A stretch of 64,000 bases of DNA. Origin: Nemertoderma westbladi (lineage: Eukaryota; Xenacoelomorpha; Nemertodermatida; Nemertodermatidae). The position numbers and the translations under genes were made by a program. The stretch covers positions 186,001-250,000 of the forward strand of contig JAUCBJ010001846.1 of NCBI GenBank assembly GCA_032718475.1. The letters are read 5' to 3'. The notes beneath the pieces are model-generated. The model made no database searches. It was not told the origin of the DNA and saw only the letters and a list, made by a program, of their open reading frames with translations. Positions 52,394-62,421 of this stretch are shown here, in pieces (position 1 is the first letter of the stretch; each line of letters begins with the position of its first letter).

Positions 52394-53671
52394 GTGCAAA
52401 TTATCGACATACAAGGGTTAGAGATTTTAGACTCACGAGGCTTTCCAACCGTTGAAGCAACCGTTACATTAGCCGGAGGACACGTGGGGCGAGCCGCTGT
52501 GCCTTCAGGCGCATCAATAGGGGATAAAGAGGCGTTAGAAAAACGAGACGGTGGCACACGCTTTTTAGGCAAAGGGGTTAGTCAGGCTGTTTCAGTCATC
52601 AACCAAACCATTGCAAATCATCTTGTGAGCCAAACATTTGATGACCAAGTCGCTTTAGATAATTGCCTAATTCACTTAGATGGCACACCGAATAAAGAAA
52701 ACTTAGGCGCTAATACTCTATTGGCTGTTTCACTTGCCTTTGCGCACGCATTGGCTAAGGCACGTGGCATATCCCTTTATCAGCAAATGGCTTGGCAACC
52801 GAAACGACTTTTACCCGTACCGATGATGAATGTAATTAACGGCGGCACCCATGCTAACAACCAGCTAGATTTTCAAGAATTTATGATCATTCCTGTGGGA
52901 GCAGTAAGCTTTAGTGAATCGCTTGAAATGGGCGGGGCTGTTTTTCAACACCTTAAACAATTGTTGAACCAAAAAGGCATGGCAACCTCGGTGGGTGATG
53001 AAGGCGGGTTTGCCCCTAATCTTTCTAGCAATATTCAAGCACTTGATTTCATCATGCAAGCCATTGAGCGTGCAGATTTAAAACCAGGCGCTGATGTGTA
53101 TTTAGCCTTGGATGTTGCCAGTTCAGAATTTTATCAAGATGGGCAGTATCATTTGCAATCTGAAAATAAAACACTCAGTGCTGAAAAGCTTTGCGCATTT
53201 TTAAATAGCTGGGTGACTCAATACCCTATTATTTCCATTGAAGATGGTATGGATCAAAACGATTGGGCAGGCTGGCAGCACTTAACCCGTTTATTGGGCA
53301 GTAAAATACAAATTGTGGGCGATGACTTATTTGTCACCAACACCCAACTACTTCAAAAAGGCATTGATCAACAAGCCGCTAATGCTATTCTGATTAAACC
53401 CAACCAAATTGGCTCGCTGACTGAAACCATCGAAACCATTCGTTTAGCGAAGCGCTCGAATTATTCAGTGGTGATATCGCACCGTTCAGGCGAGACCGAA
53501 GATACCACCATTGCAGATTTAGCCATCGCTTCTAATGCCATGCAGATCAAAACAGGCTCAATGTGTCGAACGGATCGAGTCGCCAAATACAACCAACTAC
53601 TTAGAATTGAAAAAGCTTTAGGCGCTCAAGCGAAGTATGCAGGTCGCCAAGCATTTCCTTGTTTAGTATAA
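52394..53671 (+). CDS. eno: Enolase
   Basis: Enolase interconverts 2-phosphoglycerate and PEP. The 425 residues begin at a GTG (52394): [103 protein letters not shown] and [16 protein letters not shown] are all typical, with the catalytic Lys and metal Asp/Glu in place. It directly precedes ftsB, an arrangement common in gammaproteobacteria. PEP made here feeds PEP synthase-linked gluconeogenesis in the same region. Confidence 0.97.
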   Translation: MQIIDIQGLEILDSRGFPTVEATVTLAGGHVGRAAVPSGASIGDKEALEKRDGGTRFLGKGVSQAVSVINQTIANHLVSQTFDDQVALDNCLIHLDGTPNKENLGANTLLAVSLAFAHALAKARGISLYQQMAWQPKRLLPVPMMNVINGGTHANNQLDFQEFMIIPVGAVSFSESLEMGGAVFQHLKQLLNQKGMATSVGDEGGFAPNLSSNIQALDFIMQAIERADLKPGADVYLALDVASSEFYQDGQYHLQSENKTLSAEKLCAFLNSWVTQYPIISIEDGMDQNDWAGWQHLTRLLGSKIQIVGDDLFVTNTQLLQKGIDQQAANAILIKPNQIGSLTETIETIRLAKRSNYSVVISHRSGETEDTTIADLAIASNAMQIKTGSMCRTDRVAKYNQLLRIEKALGAQAKYAGRQAFPCLV

Positions 53672-53956
53672 ATGCGGCTGCTTTCTAACTTGGTGATTGT
53701 TTTGCTCCTATCGGCCATTGTGTATGTACTAGGCCTTTTGGGGGGTCAGTATGGTTTTAAAGAATATATAGCCATCAGAGCATCGGTGAAATTAAGGCAA
53801 CAACAAAATGAAGTATTGTTTCTTCATAACCGCAACTTAAAACAGTTATCTCAAAAGCGGCTATTGCCTAGCTATTTTGAGCATCAAGCCAGAGAACACT
53901 TAAAATTAATCAAAAAAGGCGAACACTACCACACATTCACGCAAAATAACCCATGA
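53672..53956 (+). CDS. ftsB: Cell division protein FtsB
   Basis: FtsB is a small bitopic division protein that acts with FtsL and FtsQ at the septum. The 94 residues have an N-terminal membrane helix (about 5-24) followed by a coiled coil (RASVKLRQQQNEVLFLHNRNL) and a short C-terminal extracytoplasmic end. The pattern is DivIC/FtsB. The ATG is the base after the eno stop. The next gene, ispD, starts inside its last four bases. eno-ftsB-ispD-ispF is a known gammaproteobacterial order. Confidence 0.9.
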   Translation: MRLLSNLVIVLLLSAIVYVLGLLGGQYGFKEYIAIRASVKLRQQQNEVLFLHNRNLKQLSQKRLLPSYFEHQAREHLKLIKKGEHYHTFTQNNP

Positions 53957-54651
53957 AAGTATGGGTCATTATTTTAGCAGGGGGTCAGGGGCATCGGTTC
54001 AGGTCAGCTACTTTAAAACAATTCACCAATTTATGTGGGCAACCTGTCGTCGCCTATTCTGCTCGCGTACTGAGCCAAATATCTAACATTGGGGGGGTAG
54101 TGTTTGTACTACCGAAGGGTCACATTTGGGGTGATTATGTTCAATTACCATCCACTTTCTCTGTGCACCAAGCCCAAGCGGGTCAGTCTAGGGGGCATTC
54201 ACTCTTCAATGGATTTGGTGTGTTAAAACAGCACTTTGAAGCGGGTAAAAACGATTGGGTGTTAATTCACGACGCCGCCCGCCCCAACATTTCACTTCAA
54301 ATTGTTCAAAAATTACTAAACGCGGTGGAACATGAGCCGTATGGGGGCATTTTAGGCTTACCTATTGTGGAAACCATTAAGCGCATTAATCAAGCAGGTC
54401 GAGTGATTGATACCGTTGACCGAGCAGCGCTTTATGTTTCGCAGACCCCACAGATGTATCGTTTAGGGGTGCTTAATCAATTGTTAGAAAAATATTATGA
54501 TCAGCTATCAAGCATAACCGATGAATCCATGTTATTTGAACGCGCTAAATACCCCATTGCGTTGGTAGAAGGGGATAAAAACAACATTAAAATCACCACT
54601 AAAGCGGACCTAAAATGGCTAAAGCACCAAATCAAGCAACCTATCGCATAG
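53953..54651 (+). CDS. ispD: 2-C-methyl-D-erythritol 4-phosphate cytidylyltransferase
   Basis: IspD transfers CMP from CTP to methylerythritol phosphate in the isoprenoid pathway. The 232 residues start MKVWVIILAGGQGHRFRS (nucleotide-binding loop) and show ATLKQFTNL, QAGQSRGHSLFNG, VLIHDAARPNIS and YVSQTPQMYRL; the ending EGDKNNIKITTKADLKWL is conserved. It overlaps ftsB by four bases and ispF by 37, so the three genes are translated together. Confidence 0.95.
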   Translation: MKVWVIILAGGQGHRFRSATLKQFTNLCGQPVVAYSARVLSQISNIGGVVFVLPKGHIWGDYVQLPSTFSVHQAQAGQSRGHSLFNGFGVLKQHFEAGKNDWVLIHDAARPNISLQIVQKLLNAVEHEPYGGILGLPIVETIKRINQAGRVIDTVDRAALYVSQTPQMYRLGVLNQLLEKYYDQLSSITDESMLFERAKYPIALVEGDKNNIKITTKADLKWLKHQIKQPIA

Positions 54652-55127
54652 GGTTTGGGTACGACCTACACACCTTTGATGCACAAAGCAAAAAACCCCT
54701 AATGCTTGGGGGCGTTTTAATCCCCAATCATTATGGTGTACGAGCGCATTCCGATGGGGATGTAGTGCTTCATGCTATTATTGATGCGCTTTTGGGGGCG
54801 GCTGGTTTGGGCGATATTGGGCAGTGTTTTCCAGACACCGATCCAAAATGGGAAAATTGCCCCAGTACGCACATGCTTTTAGCGGTGAAAGAAAAAATTC
54901 AAGCACACGGTTACACCATTGAAAATATTGATACCACCATTATCACCGAAACCCCTAAAATTACCCCCTATCGATCATTAATCCAAAAAGCCATTGGCAA
55001 ATACTTATCGATTGGTAATGATCAAATCAGCATTAAATCAACTACTCATGAAGGCGTGGGGGCGATTGGTGCCAAAAAAGCTATTGCCGTGCATGCAGTT
55101 TGTTTGCTCATACGTCAATCAGAATAG
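54615..55127 (+). CDS. ispF: 2-C-methyl-D-erythritol 2,4-cyclodiphosphate synthase
   Basis: IspF cyclises the CDP-methylerythritol phosphate in the non-mevalonate route. The 170 residues contain RIGFGYDLHTFDA with metal ligands Asp and His, LGGVLIPNHYGVRAHSDGDVVLHAIIDALLGAA, DIGQCFPDTDPKWE and the trailing IKSTTHEGVGAIGAKKAIAVHAVCLL. The ATG at 54615 sits 37 bases inside ispD and gives a family-like N-terminus. ispDF are separate chains here, although in some bacteria they are fused. Confidence 0.95.
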   Translation: MAKAPNQATYRIGFGYDLHTFDAQSKKPLMLGGVLIPNHYGVRAHSDGDVVLHAIIDALLGAAGLGDIGQCFPDTDPKWENCPSTHMLLAVKEKIQAHGYTIENIDTTIITETPKITPYRSLIQKAIGKYLSIGNDQISIKSTTHEGVGAIGAKKAIAVHAVCLLIRQSE

Positions 55128-55188
55128 CGCTTGAAACATCAACGTGATTGGATCATAATAAAACCCATTTAATACCCTAGTTAACCCG

Positions 55189-57570
55189 ATGCATATAGTT
55201 GATTTAAAAGATGTCACAATCAGCGATATATTGTCTGTGGGCGGGAAAAATGCGTCCATTGGCGAGATGCTCAATCACCTATCTACCATAAGTGTTCGCG
55301 TGCCGGGGGGTTTTGCGGTAACAGCGCAAGCATTTGATTATTTTATTGAACAAAACCAACTGAGTGATTTAATTGATTCACAAATTAAGCACTTAGATGC
55401 CACCAACCTAGAACAGTTGGCCAAAACAGGCAAAACCATCCGCCAAGCCATTATGGATGCTCGGTTCCCCACTGACCTTGAACAACACATTACCCAAGCC
55501 TATCAAACGTTAAGTCAAAACAATGATTGTTCATTTGCGGTACGTTCATCAGCAACCGCTGAAGACCTGCCCGATGCTTCCTTTGCAGGGCAACAAGAAA
55601 CCTTTTTAAATGTAGCTGGGATTGATGATATCCTGCATTCAATTAAGGCGGTTTTTGCCTCACTTTACAACGACCGCGCCATCTCATATCGCATACATCA
55701 AGGGTTTGATAAAGTTAAAATCTCCATCTCTGTGGGCGTTCAAGTAATGGTACGAAGTGACATGTCCGCATCAGGGGTCATGTTCACCATTGACACCGAA
55801 TCAGGCTTTGAAGATGTCATCTTCATTACTGCCAGCTACGGGCTGGGTGAGATGATTGTTCAAGGGGCTGTTAACCCGGATGAATTTTATGTGTATAAAC
55901 CTAATTTAGAAAGCGGTAGGCCTGCCATCCTAAAACGTGTTTTGGGATCTAAACAACTGAAAATGGTGTATCAAGATGCGCCAAAAGCTGGCGTGTCTTC
56001 TGTGAAAGAAATGCCTGTTTCCCTCGACGATCAAACCCATTTTTGCATTAGCGACCAAGACATTCAAACCCTTTGCGATTACGCCTTAAAAATTGAACAA
56101 CACTACAAATGCCCAATGGATATTGAATGGGCAAAAGATGGAATAACGGGTGAAATATTTGTGGTACAAGCCCGCCCTGAGACCGTTAAAAGCACCAGTA
56201 AGGGTAGCCAAAGCTATGAACGCTACACCATCGATTCAAAAGGCGCCAATGTACGTGTAACAGGCCGTAGCATTGGGCAACGCGTTGGTTCAGGGACTGT
56301 GAGAAACATCGATAACATCAGCCAAATTAGCGAAGTGCAAGCAGGGGACGTGCTGGTGACCGATATGACAGACCCTGACTGGGAGCCGATTATGAAAAAA
56401 GCATCGGCCATTGTCACCAACCGTGGGGGTAGGACTTGTCATGCCGCCATTATTGCACGCGAACTAGGCGTGCCAGCGGTTGTCGGTTCAGCAGATGCAA
56501 CCGAAGTGCTTCAAACCGGTGAGCAAGTAACCGTTAGTTGTGCCCATGGCGATACCGGCTTTGTCTACGATGGGACACTCAGTTTTGAAAAACAATCAGT
56601 TTCAATGGCAACCATGCCTGCTATTCCGGTGGATATCATGATCAATATTGCCAATCCTAATTTGGCATTTTCTTTATCCAACCTACCCAACTGTGGGGTT
56701 GGCTTGGCGCGTTTAGAATTTATTATTAATCAAGTCATTGGGATTCACCCCAAGGCATTAATCAATTTTGACGAGCTCCCCTCACCCCTAAAACAAACCA
56801 TTGGCAAAAAAATTGCTTGTTATGACTCTCCCGAGGATTATTTTATTCAACAACTGAAAGGGGGAATTGCAACCATTGCGGCGGCCTTTTTTCCCAAGCC
56901 TGTTATTGTACGTTTTTCAGACTTTAAGTCCAATGAATATGCCAGTATATTGGGGGGTGAGGGTTTTGAGCCTGAAGAAGAAAACCCCATGCTAGGGTTT
57001 AGAGGCGCTGCCCGTTACCTAGACCCGAAGTTTTCAAAATGCTTTGAACTAGAATGCGAGGCCATCAAACAGGTCAGAAACCAAATGGATTTAACCAATG
57101 TGAAGGTCATGATCCCCTTTGTTCGCACCTTAGATGAAGCAAAATCAGTGCTCAAATTGTTAGAAAAAAATGGACTAGCACGTGGACTCAATGGCTTGGA
57201 AGTGATCATGATGTGTGAACTGCCTTCTAATGTTTTGTTGGCTGAAGAATTTTTAGACTATTTTGATGGCTTTTCAATTGGCTCAAACGATATGACCCAA
57301 CTCACCCTTGGGTTAGATCGAGACTCTGGTATGATCGCCCATCTGTTTGATGAGCGTGACCCAGCGGTTAAAAAGATGATCTGTCTTGCCATTGAGGCTT
57401 GCCGAAAAAGGGAAAAATATGTGGGTATATGTGGACAAGGCCCCTCAGACCACCCCGCATTTGCACACTGGTTAATTGAACAAGGGATTAGCAGTATTTC
57501 ACTGAATGCTGATACCGTTGTTCAAACTTGGACCAAAATTGATACCATGTTAAATAAAAGGGAGACCTAA
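55189..57570 (+). CDS. ppsA: Phosphoenolpyruvate synthase
   Basis: PpsA converts pyruvate to PEP with ATP, releasing AMP and phosphate, for gluconeogenesis. The 793-residue protein begins VGGKNASIGEM and has the nucleotide-binding FAVRSSATAEDLPDASFAGQQET. The phosphohistidine domain GGRTCHAAIIARELG has its active His near residue 418. The PEP-binding barrel includes VIVRFSDFKSNEYASI and GSNDMTQLTLGLDRDSG. Length is close to the E. coli enzyme (792). It shares a strand with the malic enzyme gene six bases downstream, so malate could be turned to pyruvate and then PEP by one transcript. Confidence 0.96.
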   Translation: MHIVDLKDVTISDILSVGGKNASIGEMLNHLSTISVRVPGGFAVTAQAFDYFIEQNQLSDLIDSQIKHLDATNLEQLAKTGKTIRQAIMDARFPTDLEQHITQAYQTLSQNNDCSFAVRSSATAEDLPDASFAGQQETFLNVAGIDDILHSIKAVFASLYNDRAISYRIHQGFDKVKISISVGVQVMVRSDMSASGVMFTIDTESGFEDVIFITASYGLGEMIVQGAVNPDEFYVYKPNLESGRPAILKRVLGSKQLKMVYQDAPKAGVSSVKEMPVSLDDQTHFCISDQDIQTLCDYALKIEQHYKCPMDIEWAKDGITGEIFVVQARPETVKSTSKGSQSYERYTIDSKGANVRVTGRSIGQRVGSGTVRNIDNISQISEVQAGDVLVTDMTDPDWEPIMKKASAIVTNRGGRTCHAAIIARELGVPAVVGSADATEVLQTGEQVTVSCAHGDTGFVYDGTLSFEKQSVSMATMPAIPVDIMINIANPNLAFSLSNLPNCGVGLARLEFIINQVIGIHPKALINFDELPSPLKQTIGKKIACYDSPEDYFIQQLKGGIATIAAAFFPKPVIVRFSDFKSNEYASILGGEGFEPEEENPMLGFRGAARYLDPKFSKCFELECEAIKQVRNQMDLTNVKVMIPFVRTLDEAKSVLKLLEKNGLARGLNGLEVIMMCELPSNVLLAEEFLDYFDGFSIGSNDMTQLTLGLDRDSGMIAHLFDERDPAVKKMICLAIEACRKREKYVGICGQGPSDHPAFAHWLIEQGISSISLNADTVVQTWTKIDTMLNKRET

Positions 57571-57576
57571 ATTTTA

Positions 57577-58797
57577 ATGACTAACTTTAAACAAAAAGCA
57601 CTGAACTATCACACAACTCCCACCCCTGGTAAAATTGGAATTCGTTTAACCCGCCCCTTTGAAACACAAGAAGAACTAAGCCTTGCGTACTCACCCGGTG
57701 TGGCCGAACCCTGTTTAGAAATTCAAAAAGACCCTAATTGCGCTTATCAGTACACCAATAAATCCAATTTATTGGCTATTATCTCCAATGGCACAGCCGT
57801 GTTGGGCTTGGGTGATATTGGCGCTTTGGCTAGTAAACCGGTGATGGAAGGTAAATCAGCCTTATTTAAAAAATTTGCAAACATTGATGTTTATGATATT
57901 GAACTAGGCAGCAAAAACACAGACGACATTGTACAAACAATCGCAAACATTGCCCCCACCTTTGGTGGCATTGTGCTAGAAGATATCGCAGCACCTGCTT
58001 GTTTTGAAATTGAAAAAAAATTGATCGAACGTCTTAATATTCCTGTGTTTCATGACGATCAACATGGCACTGCCATTATCATTGCTTCAGCTTTGCTAAA
58101 TGCGCTAGAAATCCAGGGCAAAACATTGCCAGATGCACGCATTGTTTGTTTGGGAGCAGGGTCTGCCGGCATTGCAGCATTGAATTTACTATGTGAGTGC
58201 GGTGTGAAAAAACAAAACATTGTACTGATTGACCGAGAAGGCGTTATTCGAACTGACACAACAGGTGCATCGCCCTACAAAAAGGCCTATGCTACTGATC
58301 AAAACCTGTATCAACTAGATGATGCCATTGAAGATGCAGACGTATTTATTGGCGTGGCGGCAGCTAATTTATTGAAAGAATCTATGCTGAAAAAAATGGC
58401 ACCCAAGCCAGTTGTATTTGCCTTATCCAACCCCAACCCTGAAATTGACCCCAATGTGGCCAAAGCCTGCAGGCCCGATGCGGTGGTCGCCACTGGTCGA
58501 AGCGACTACCCTAATCAGGTTAATAATGTATTGTGTTTCCCCTTTTTGTTTCGAGGTGCATTAGATGCACATGCTTGTGAAATTAACCTAGCGATGAAAA
58601 AAGCATTTATTTATGGGTTGGCAGCTTTAGCAAAAGAACCCGTTATTGATTCAGTTAAAACCATTTACAATGATCAAACGCTACAGTTTGGTAAAGATTA
58701 CATTCTCCCCAAACCATTTGATTCAAGGCTTGGACAAGTGCTACCAAAACTGGTTGAAAAAGCGGCTATTGATTCGGGTGCAGCACAAAAAAGATAA
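57577..58797 (+). CDS. Malic enzyme, short form without phosphotransacetylase domain
   Basis: The enzyme oxidatively decarboxylates malate to pyruvate with NAD(P)+. The 406-residue protein has YHTTPTPGKIGIRLTRPFETQEELSLAYSPGVAEPCLEI, then GLGDIGALASKPVMEGKSALFKKFA, the metal site EDIAAPACFEIE, FHDDQHGTAIIIASALLNAL and GAGSAGIAALNLL for the cofactor. It matches the N-terminal two-thirds of MaeB and lacks the C-terminal PTA-like domain of the E. coli enzyme, so it is of the short type. The NAD or NADP preference cannot be read with confidence. It follows ppsA. Confidence 0.92.
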   Translation: MTNFKQKALNYHTTPTPGKIGIRLTRPFETQEELSLAYSPGVAEPCLEIQKDPNCAYQYTNKSNLLAIISNGTAVLGLGDIGALASKPVMEGKSALFKKFANIDVYDIELGSKNTDDIVQTIANIAPTFGGIVLEDIAAPACFEIEKKLIERLNIPVFHDDQHGTAIIIASALLNALEIQGKTLPDARIVCLGAGSAGIAALNLLCECGVKKQNIVLIDREGVIRTDTTGASPYKKAYATDQNLYQLDDAIEDADVFIGVAAANLLKESMLKKMAPKPVVFALSNPNPEIDPNVAKACRPDAVVATGRSDYPNQVNNVLCFPFLFRGALDAHACEINLAMKKAFIYGLAALAKEPVIDSVKTIYNDQTLQFGKDYILPKPFDSRLGQVLPKLVEKAAIDSGAAQKR

Positions 58798-58829
58798 TGA
58801 GGAAATGTTGATAATCAAAAGGAATTCAT

Positions 58830-59219
58830 ATGTTACAAAAAGATAATCGACCCATTTTTTTAGATTTATTTAAAATTCATTTCCCTGTTACTGCCATTGT
58901 GTCAATCTTGCATCGAATCAGCGGTATTGTATTGTTTTTAGGGGTGCCGGTTGGTTTATATTTGCTTGATTATTCAACCTTGAGTATTGAACATTTTAAA
59001 CACATTCAATATGTTTTAATTGACAAGTCATGGATGATTCAGTTGATTTTATCTGTACTAACATTATGTGCTAGTTTTCATTTAATTTGTGGTATTAAAC
59101 ATTTGCTGACAGATTGTGGAATTGGCAAAAGTTTATTACATGGCCAACAAAAAGCGTGGTTTGTTATTATTTCGACGGTTTTGGTCACTGTTTTTATCCT
59201 ATTTAATTACATACTTTAG
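58830..59219 (+). CDS. sdhC: Succinate dehydrogenase cytochrome b556 subunit
   Basis: SdhC anchors the complex and binds haem and quinone with SdhD. The 129 residues show RPIFLDLFKIHFPVTAIVSILHRISGI (conserved HR-SG), and three membrane helices, with the haem-ligand region SFHLICGIKHLLTD. Length is family-standard. It starts the sdhCDAB-sdhE operon, 32 bases after the malic enzyme stop and preceded by an AAAGGAA-type site. Confidence 0.92.
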   Translation: MLQKDNRPIFLDLFKIHFPVTAIVSILHRISGIVLFLGVPVGLYLLDYSTLSIEHFKHIQYVLIDKSWMIQLILSVLTLCASFHLICGIKHLLTDCGIGKSLLHGQQKAWFVIISTVLVTVFILFNYIL

Positions 59220-59241
59220 TTAAGACATAAGGAAATTTGCT

Positions 59242-59571
59242 ATGTATAATTTATTTGGTTCAGGCGTTAGAACGTGGGTGCTTCAACGATTATCTGCTTT
59301 GTATTTAGCACTTTATTTGGTGGGTCTAATTATTTATTTAAACGCAAACCCCATTGAAAATTATCTAACATGGCGACTTTTTTTAAGTAATTTTTGGTTT
59401 CAAATCAGTACCATTATTTTTCTAATAAGCATTTTTTACCACAGTTGGGTTGGTATTCGGGATGTATTGTTAGATTACTTATCCAATAAAACCACCAAAC
59501 TATTTGCTTTGACAGCACTGATGGCAGTGATTATAGCTGGGCTTATTTGGGGCATTTATATCGTGGTGTAA
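59242..59571 (+). CDS. sdhD: Succinate dehydrogenase membrane anchor subunit
   Basis: SdhD is the second membrane anchor. The 109-residue protein has WVLQRLSALYLALYLVGLI, three hydrophobic helices and FYHSWVGIRDVLLDY, the haem and quinone-side motif typical of SdhD. It lies between sdhC and sdhA with short gaps. No unusual features are seen. Confidence 0.9.
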   Translation: MYNLFGSGVRTWVLQRLSALYLALYLVGLIIYLNANPIENYLTWRLFLSNFWFQISTIIFLISIFYHSWVGIRDVLLDYLSNKTTKLFALTALMAVIIAGLIWGIYIVV

Positions 59572-59598
59572 CTTTTTTTGAATAATTAGGAACTTAAA

Positions 59599-61392
59599 AT
59601 GGCAGTATCGTTAGACATCCACAACATTAAAAAAGAACAATTTGATGTGCTGATCATCGGCTCTGGAGGTGCAGGTCTTCGCGCGGCACTTGAATTATCA
59701 CAGGCAACCAAACGGATTGCGGTAGCCTCTAAAGTGTTTCCCACCCGTTCTCATACTGTGTCTGCCCAAGGGGGCATGAATGCAGCGCTTGCCAATGTAG
59801 TGCCTGATAACCCTGACTGGCACACTTACGACACCATCAAAGGGGGTGATTATTTAGTGGATCAAGATGCAGCTGAATTTATGTGTCGGGAAGCAGCTGA
59901 GGTGGTCTATGAAATGGAACATTTCGGTGTACCCTTCTCACGGCTGGATAATGGTCGAATTTACCAGCGTCCTTTTGGGGGGCAAAGCCAGGAATTTGGC
60001 GGCGCTCAGGCTGCCAGAACTTGTGCAGCCGCTGACAGAACAGGGCATTGTATTTTACAAACTTTGTATCAAAAAAGTTTGCAAGAAAAAGTGTTTTTTT
60101 ACAATGAATACTTGGCCATTGATCTGTTTAGAGATGATGAAGGCCGTGTGTTAGGGGCACTGTTGATGGGCATTGAAAAAGGGGATTTAATTGCCGCTTG
60201 GGCCAAAGTAACGATGCTGGCGACCGGCGGTGTGGGGCGTTTATATAAAACCACTTCAAATGCGCATAGCAACACTGGAGATGGCATTGCTATGGCGATG
60301 CGAGCAGGCATTCCTGCACAGGATATGGAATTTTTCCAATTCCATCCAACCGGTATTGCTGGCAAAGGCATGCTAATTTCAGAAAGTGCCCGCGGTGAAG
60401 GGGGTTATTTAATTAACAGTGAAGGTGAGCGTTTTATGGAGCGTTATGCGCCTAACGCTAAAGAACTGGCTAGCCGAGATGTGGTGGCCAGGGCTATTGC
60501 CATTGAAATTAGAGAGGGTCGGGGTTGTGGGCCTGATAAAGACTATATCAATCTTAAACTGATGCATTTAGGGGCTGAAAAAATCAAAAAATATTTACCC
60601 AGCATCCGTCAATTGGGCATTACCTTTGCAGGGGCAGATATGATAAATGATTTTATACCCGTTGCCCCCACCAACCATTATGCTATGGGTGGTATACCCA
60701 CTGATTTAAATGGCCAAGTTATTTTAACTAATAAATATGGGGAAAGCACACCTGTGTCAGGTTTATATGCCATCGGGGAATGTGCATGTGTTTCTGTTCA
60801 TGGTGCTAACCGATTAGGTGGGAATTCATTGTTAGATATTGTAGTGTTTGGTCGTGCTGCAGCTAGGCATATTAGTGAGACGATTGCAGATCAAAAACAT
60901 GGCCTATTGGATGAAAGTTTAATTAAAAATGCAGCCAGTCGGTTGACAAGGTGGGTGGAGAAACACGTTTATTCTAATGATTCAGTGAGTGTGGATACAT
61001 TAAAACAAGAGCTTGCAACTTTAATGGAGCGATATTGCAGCGTTTTTAGAGATGCAGACACTTTAGAACGAGGTTTGCATGCGTTGACTGAGCTTGAGAA
61101 GAAATTTGAGCGGGTTGTTATTAATGATTACAGTCAAATTTTTAATACCGCGCGTGTTGAAGTACTAGAGCTTGAAAATTTAATTCAGCTTGGCTTTGCC
61201 ACCATTCATTCAGCCATTAACCGAACAGAAAGTCGCGGTGCCCATACCCGTGAAGATTACCCTGATCGAGATGATGAGAATTTTTTAAAGCACAGTTTAT
61301 TTGCTTGGGAGGACCGCTCGGTTGCTTATAAGCCCGTTCGGATGAAGCCCTTAACACTAGACACTTTTCCGCCTAAAAAGCGCGTATATTAA
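59599..61392 (+). CDS. sdhA: Succinate dehydrogenase flavoprotein subunit
   Basis: SdhA oxidises succinate to fumarate with covalently bound FAD. The 597 residues have [18 protein letters not shown] (FAD-binding), [14 protein letters not shown] with the flavinylated His, [23 protein letters not shown], and [18 protein letters not shown]. Arg- and His-containing active-site segments such as [11 protein letters not shown] are in place. Length equals the bacterial norm. The flavin-attachment helper SdhE is encoded two genes later. Confidence 0.97.
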   Translation: MAVSLDIHNIKKEQFDVLIIGSGGAGLRAALELSQATKRIAVASKVFPTRSHTVSAQGGMNAALANVVPDNPDWHTYDTIKGGDYLVDQDAAEFMCREAAEVVYEMEHFGVPFSRLDNGRIYQRPFGGQSQEFGGAQAARTCAAADRTGHCILQTLYQKSLQEKVFFYNEYLAIDLFRDDEGRVLGALLMGIEKGDLIAAWAKVTMLATGGVGRLYKTTSNAHSNTGDGIAMAMRAGIPAQDMEFFQFHPTGIAGKGMLISESARGEGGYLINSEGERFMERYAPNAKELASRDVVARAIAIEIREGRGCGPDKDYINLKLMHLGAEKIKKYLPSIRQLGITFAGADMINDFIPVAPTNHYAMGGIPTDLNGQVILTNKYGESTPVSGLYAIGECACVSVHGANRLGGNSLLDIVVFGRAAARHISETIADQKHGLLDESLIKNAASRLTRWVEKHVYSNDSVSVDTLKQELATLMERYCSVFRDADTLERGLHALTELEKKFERVVINDYSQIFNTARVEVLELENLIQLGFATIHSAINRTESRGAHTREDYPDRDDENFLKHSLFAWEDRSVAYKPVRMKPLTLDTFPPKKRVY

Positions 61393-61408
61393 TTCAAACG
61401 AGGTTGAT

Positions 61409-62113
61409 ATGAAGTTTTTAATTTATCGATATAACCCAGAAAAAACCCCCAAGCCGCATATGCAGGCGTATGAAATGCCTGAAGCTGAAATAACCCCTGG
61501 TATGATGCTTTTGGGTGCATTGAAATTTCTAAAATCTCAAGATGATTCCTTAACCTTTCGACATTCTTGTGGCGAGGGTAATTGTGGGTCAGACGGGGTG
61601 AATGTGAACGGTAAAAACTGTTTAGCTTGTATCACGCCTGTTAGTGATTTTAAGGGTAATCTTGTGGTGATTCGACCCATGCCGGGGCAGCCAGTGATTC
61701 GTGATTTGGTAGTGGATATGACCAACTTTTATAAACAGTATGAATCGGTTGAGCCTTACCTTCAAAACACTCAACCTACCCCTGCTGCAGAACGCCTACA
61801 ATCGCCAAAGGATAAAGCCAAGCTTGATGGCATGTATGAATGTATTTTATGTGGCTGTTGTTCAACCGCCTGCCCCTCTTTTTGGTGGAACCCCGATAAA
61901 TTTAAAGGGCCTGCTGCCCTGCTTCAGTCAGCCCGTTTTATTTTTGATAGTCGGGATGATCAAAAACAAAAACGCTTGGATCAACTCAATGACAGTTTCT
62001 CGCTATATCGTTGTAAAAACATCATGAATTGTGCCAGTGTTTGTCCTAAAAATTTGAATCCATCTGAAGCCATTGGCAACATTAAACGCGAGATGATCAA
62101 AGATTCCGTTTAA
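61409..62113 (+). CDS. sdhB: Succinate dehydrogenase iron-sulfur subunit
   Basis: SdhB passes electrons from FAD to quinone. The 234 residues contain the 2Fe-2S ligands in SCGEGNCGSDGVNVNGKNC, and the 4Fe-4S and 3Fe-4S ligands in CILCGCCSTACPSFWWNPD and CKNIMNCASVCPKNLNP. Opening RYNPEKTPKPHMQAYE is typical. The TAA shares one base with the sdhE ATG (TAATG). Confidence 0.96.
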   Translation: MKFLIYRYNPEKTPKPHMQAYEMPEAEITPGMMLLGALKFLKSQDDSLTFRHSCGEGNCGSDGVNVNGKNCLACITPVSDFKGNLVVIRPMPGQPVIRDLVVDMTNFYKQYESVEPYLQNTQPTPAAERLQSPKDKAKLDGMYECILCGCCSTACPSFWWNPDKFKGPAALLQSARFIFDSRDDQKQKRLDQLNDSFSLYRCKNIMNCASVCPKNLNPSEAIGNIKREMIKDSV

Positions 62114-62421
62114 TGGAAGATTACACCAATTGGCATAAACGCTTAAGTTGGCGCGTTAAGCGTGGTTATTTAGAAGTCAACACCATCTTAATTGCCTTTT
62201 TAAAAGCCAATCATCTTGACCCAGAAAGTGTATTAAAAACAGATGCGTCAAAAAGAGAAAAGTTTGAAAATCTTTTAAATCAATACTCAGATCAAACACT
62301 TTTTAATTATTTAGTGAAATTAGAATTTGATGATCAAAACCAAGCGATTGTTAAATATTGTCACCACATTGTTCACATAGCTGCCCATTATTTAGCCCAT
62401 CACCCTCAAAGCACGATATAA
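62113..62421 (+). CDS. sdhE: FAD assembly factor SdhE
   Basis: SdhE helps attach FAD to SdhA. The 102-residue protein carries the diagnostic RGxxE motif within LSWRVKRGYLEVNTILIAFL, and FENLLNQYSDQTLFNYLV, the usual second half. It is slightly longer than E. coli SdhE (88 residues) at the C-terminus. Location directly after sdhB confirms the role. cbiB starts on the next base. Confidence 0.9.
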   Translation: MEDYTNWHKRLSWRVKRGYLEVNTILIAFLKANHLDPESVLKTDASKREKFENLLNQYSDQTLFNYLVKLEFDDQNQAIVKYCHHIVHIAAHYLAHHPQSTI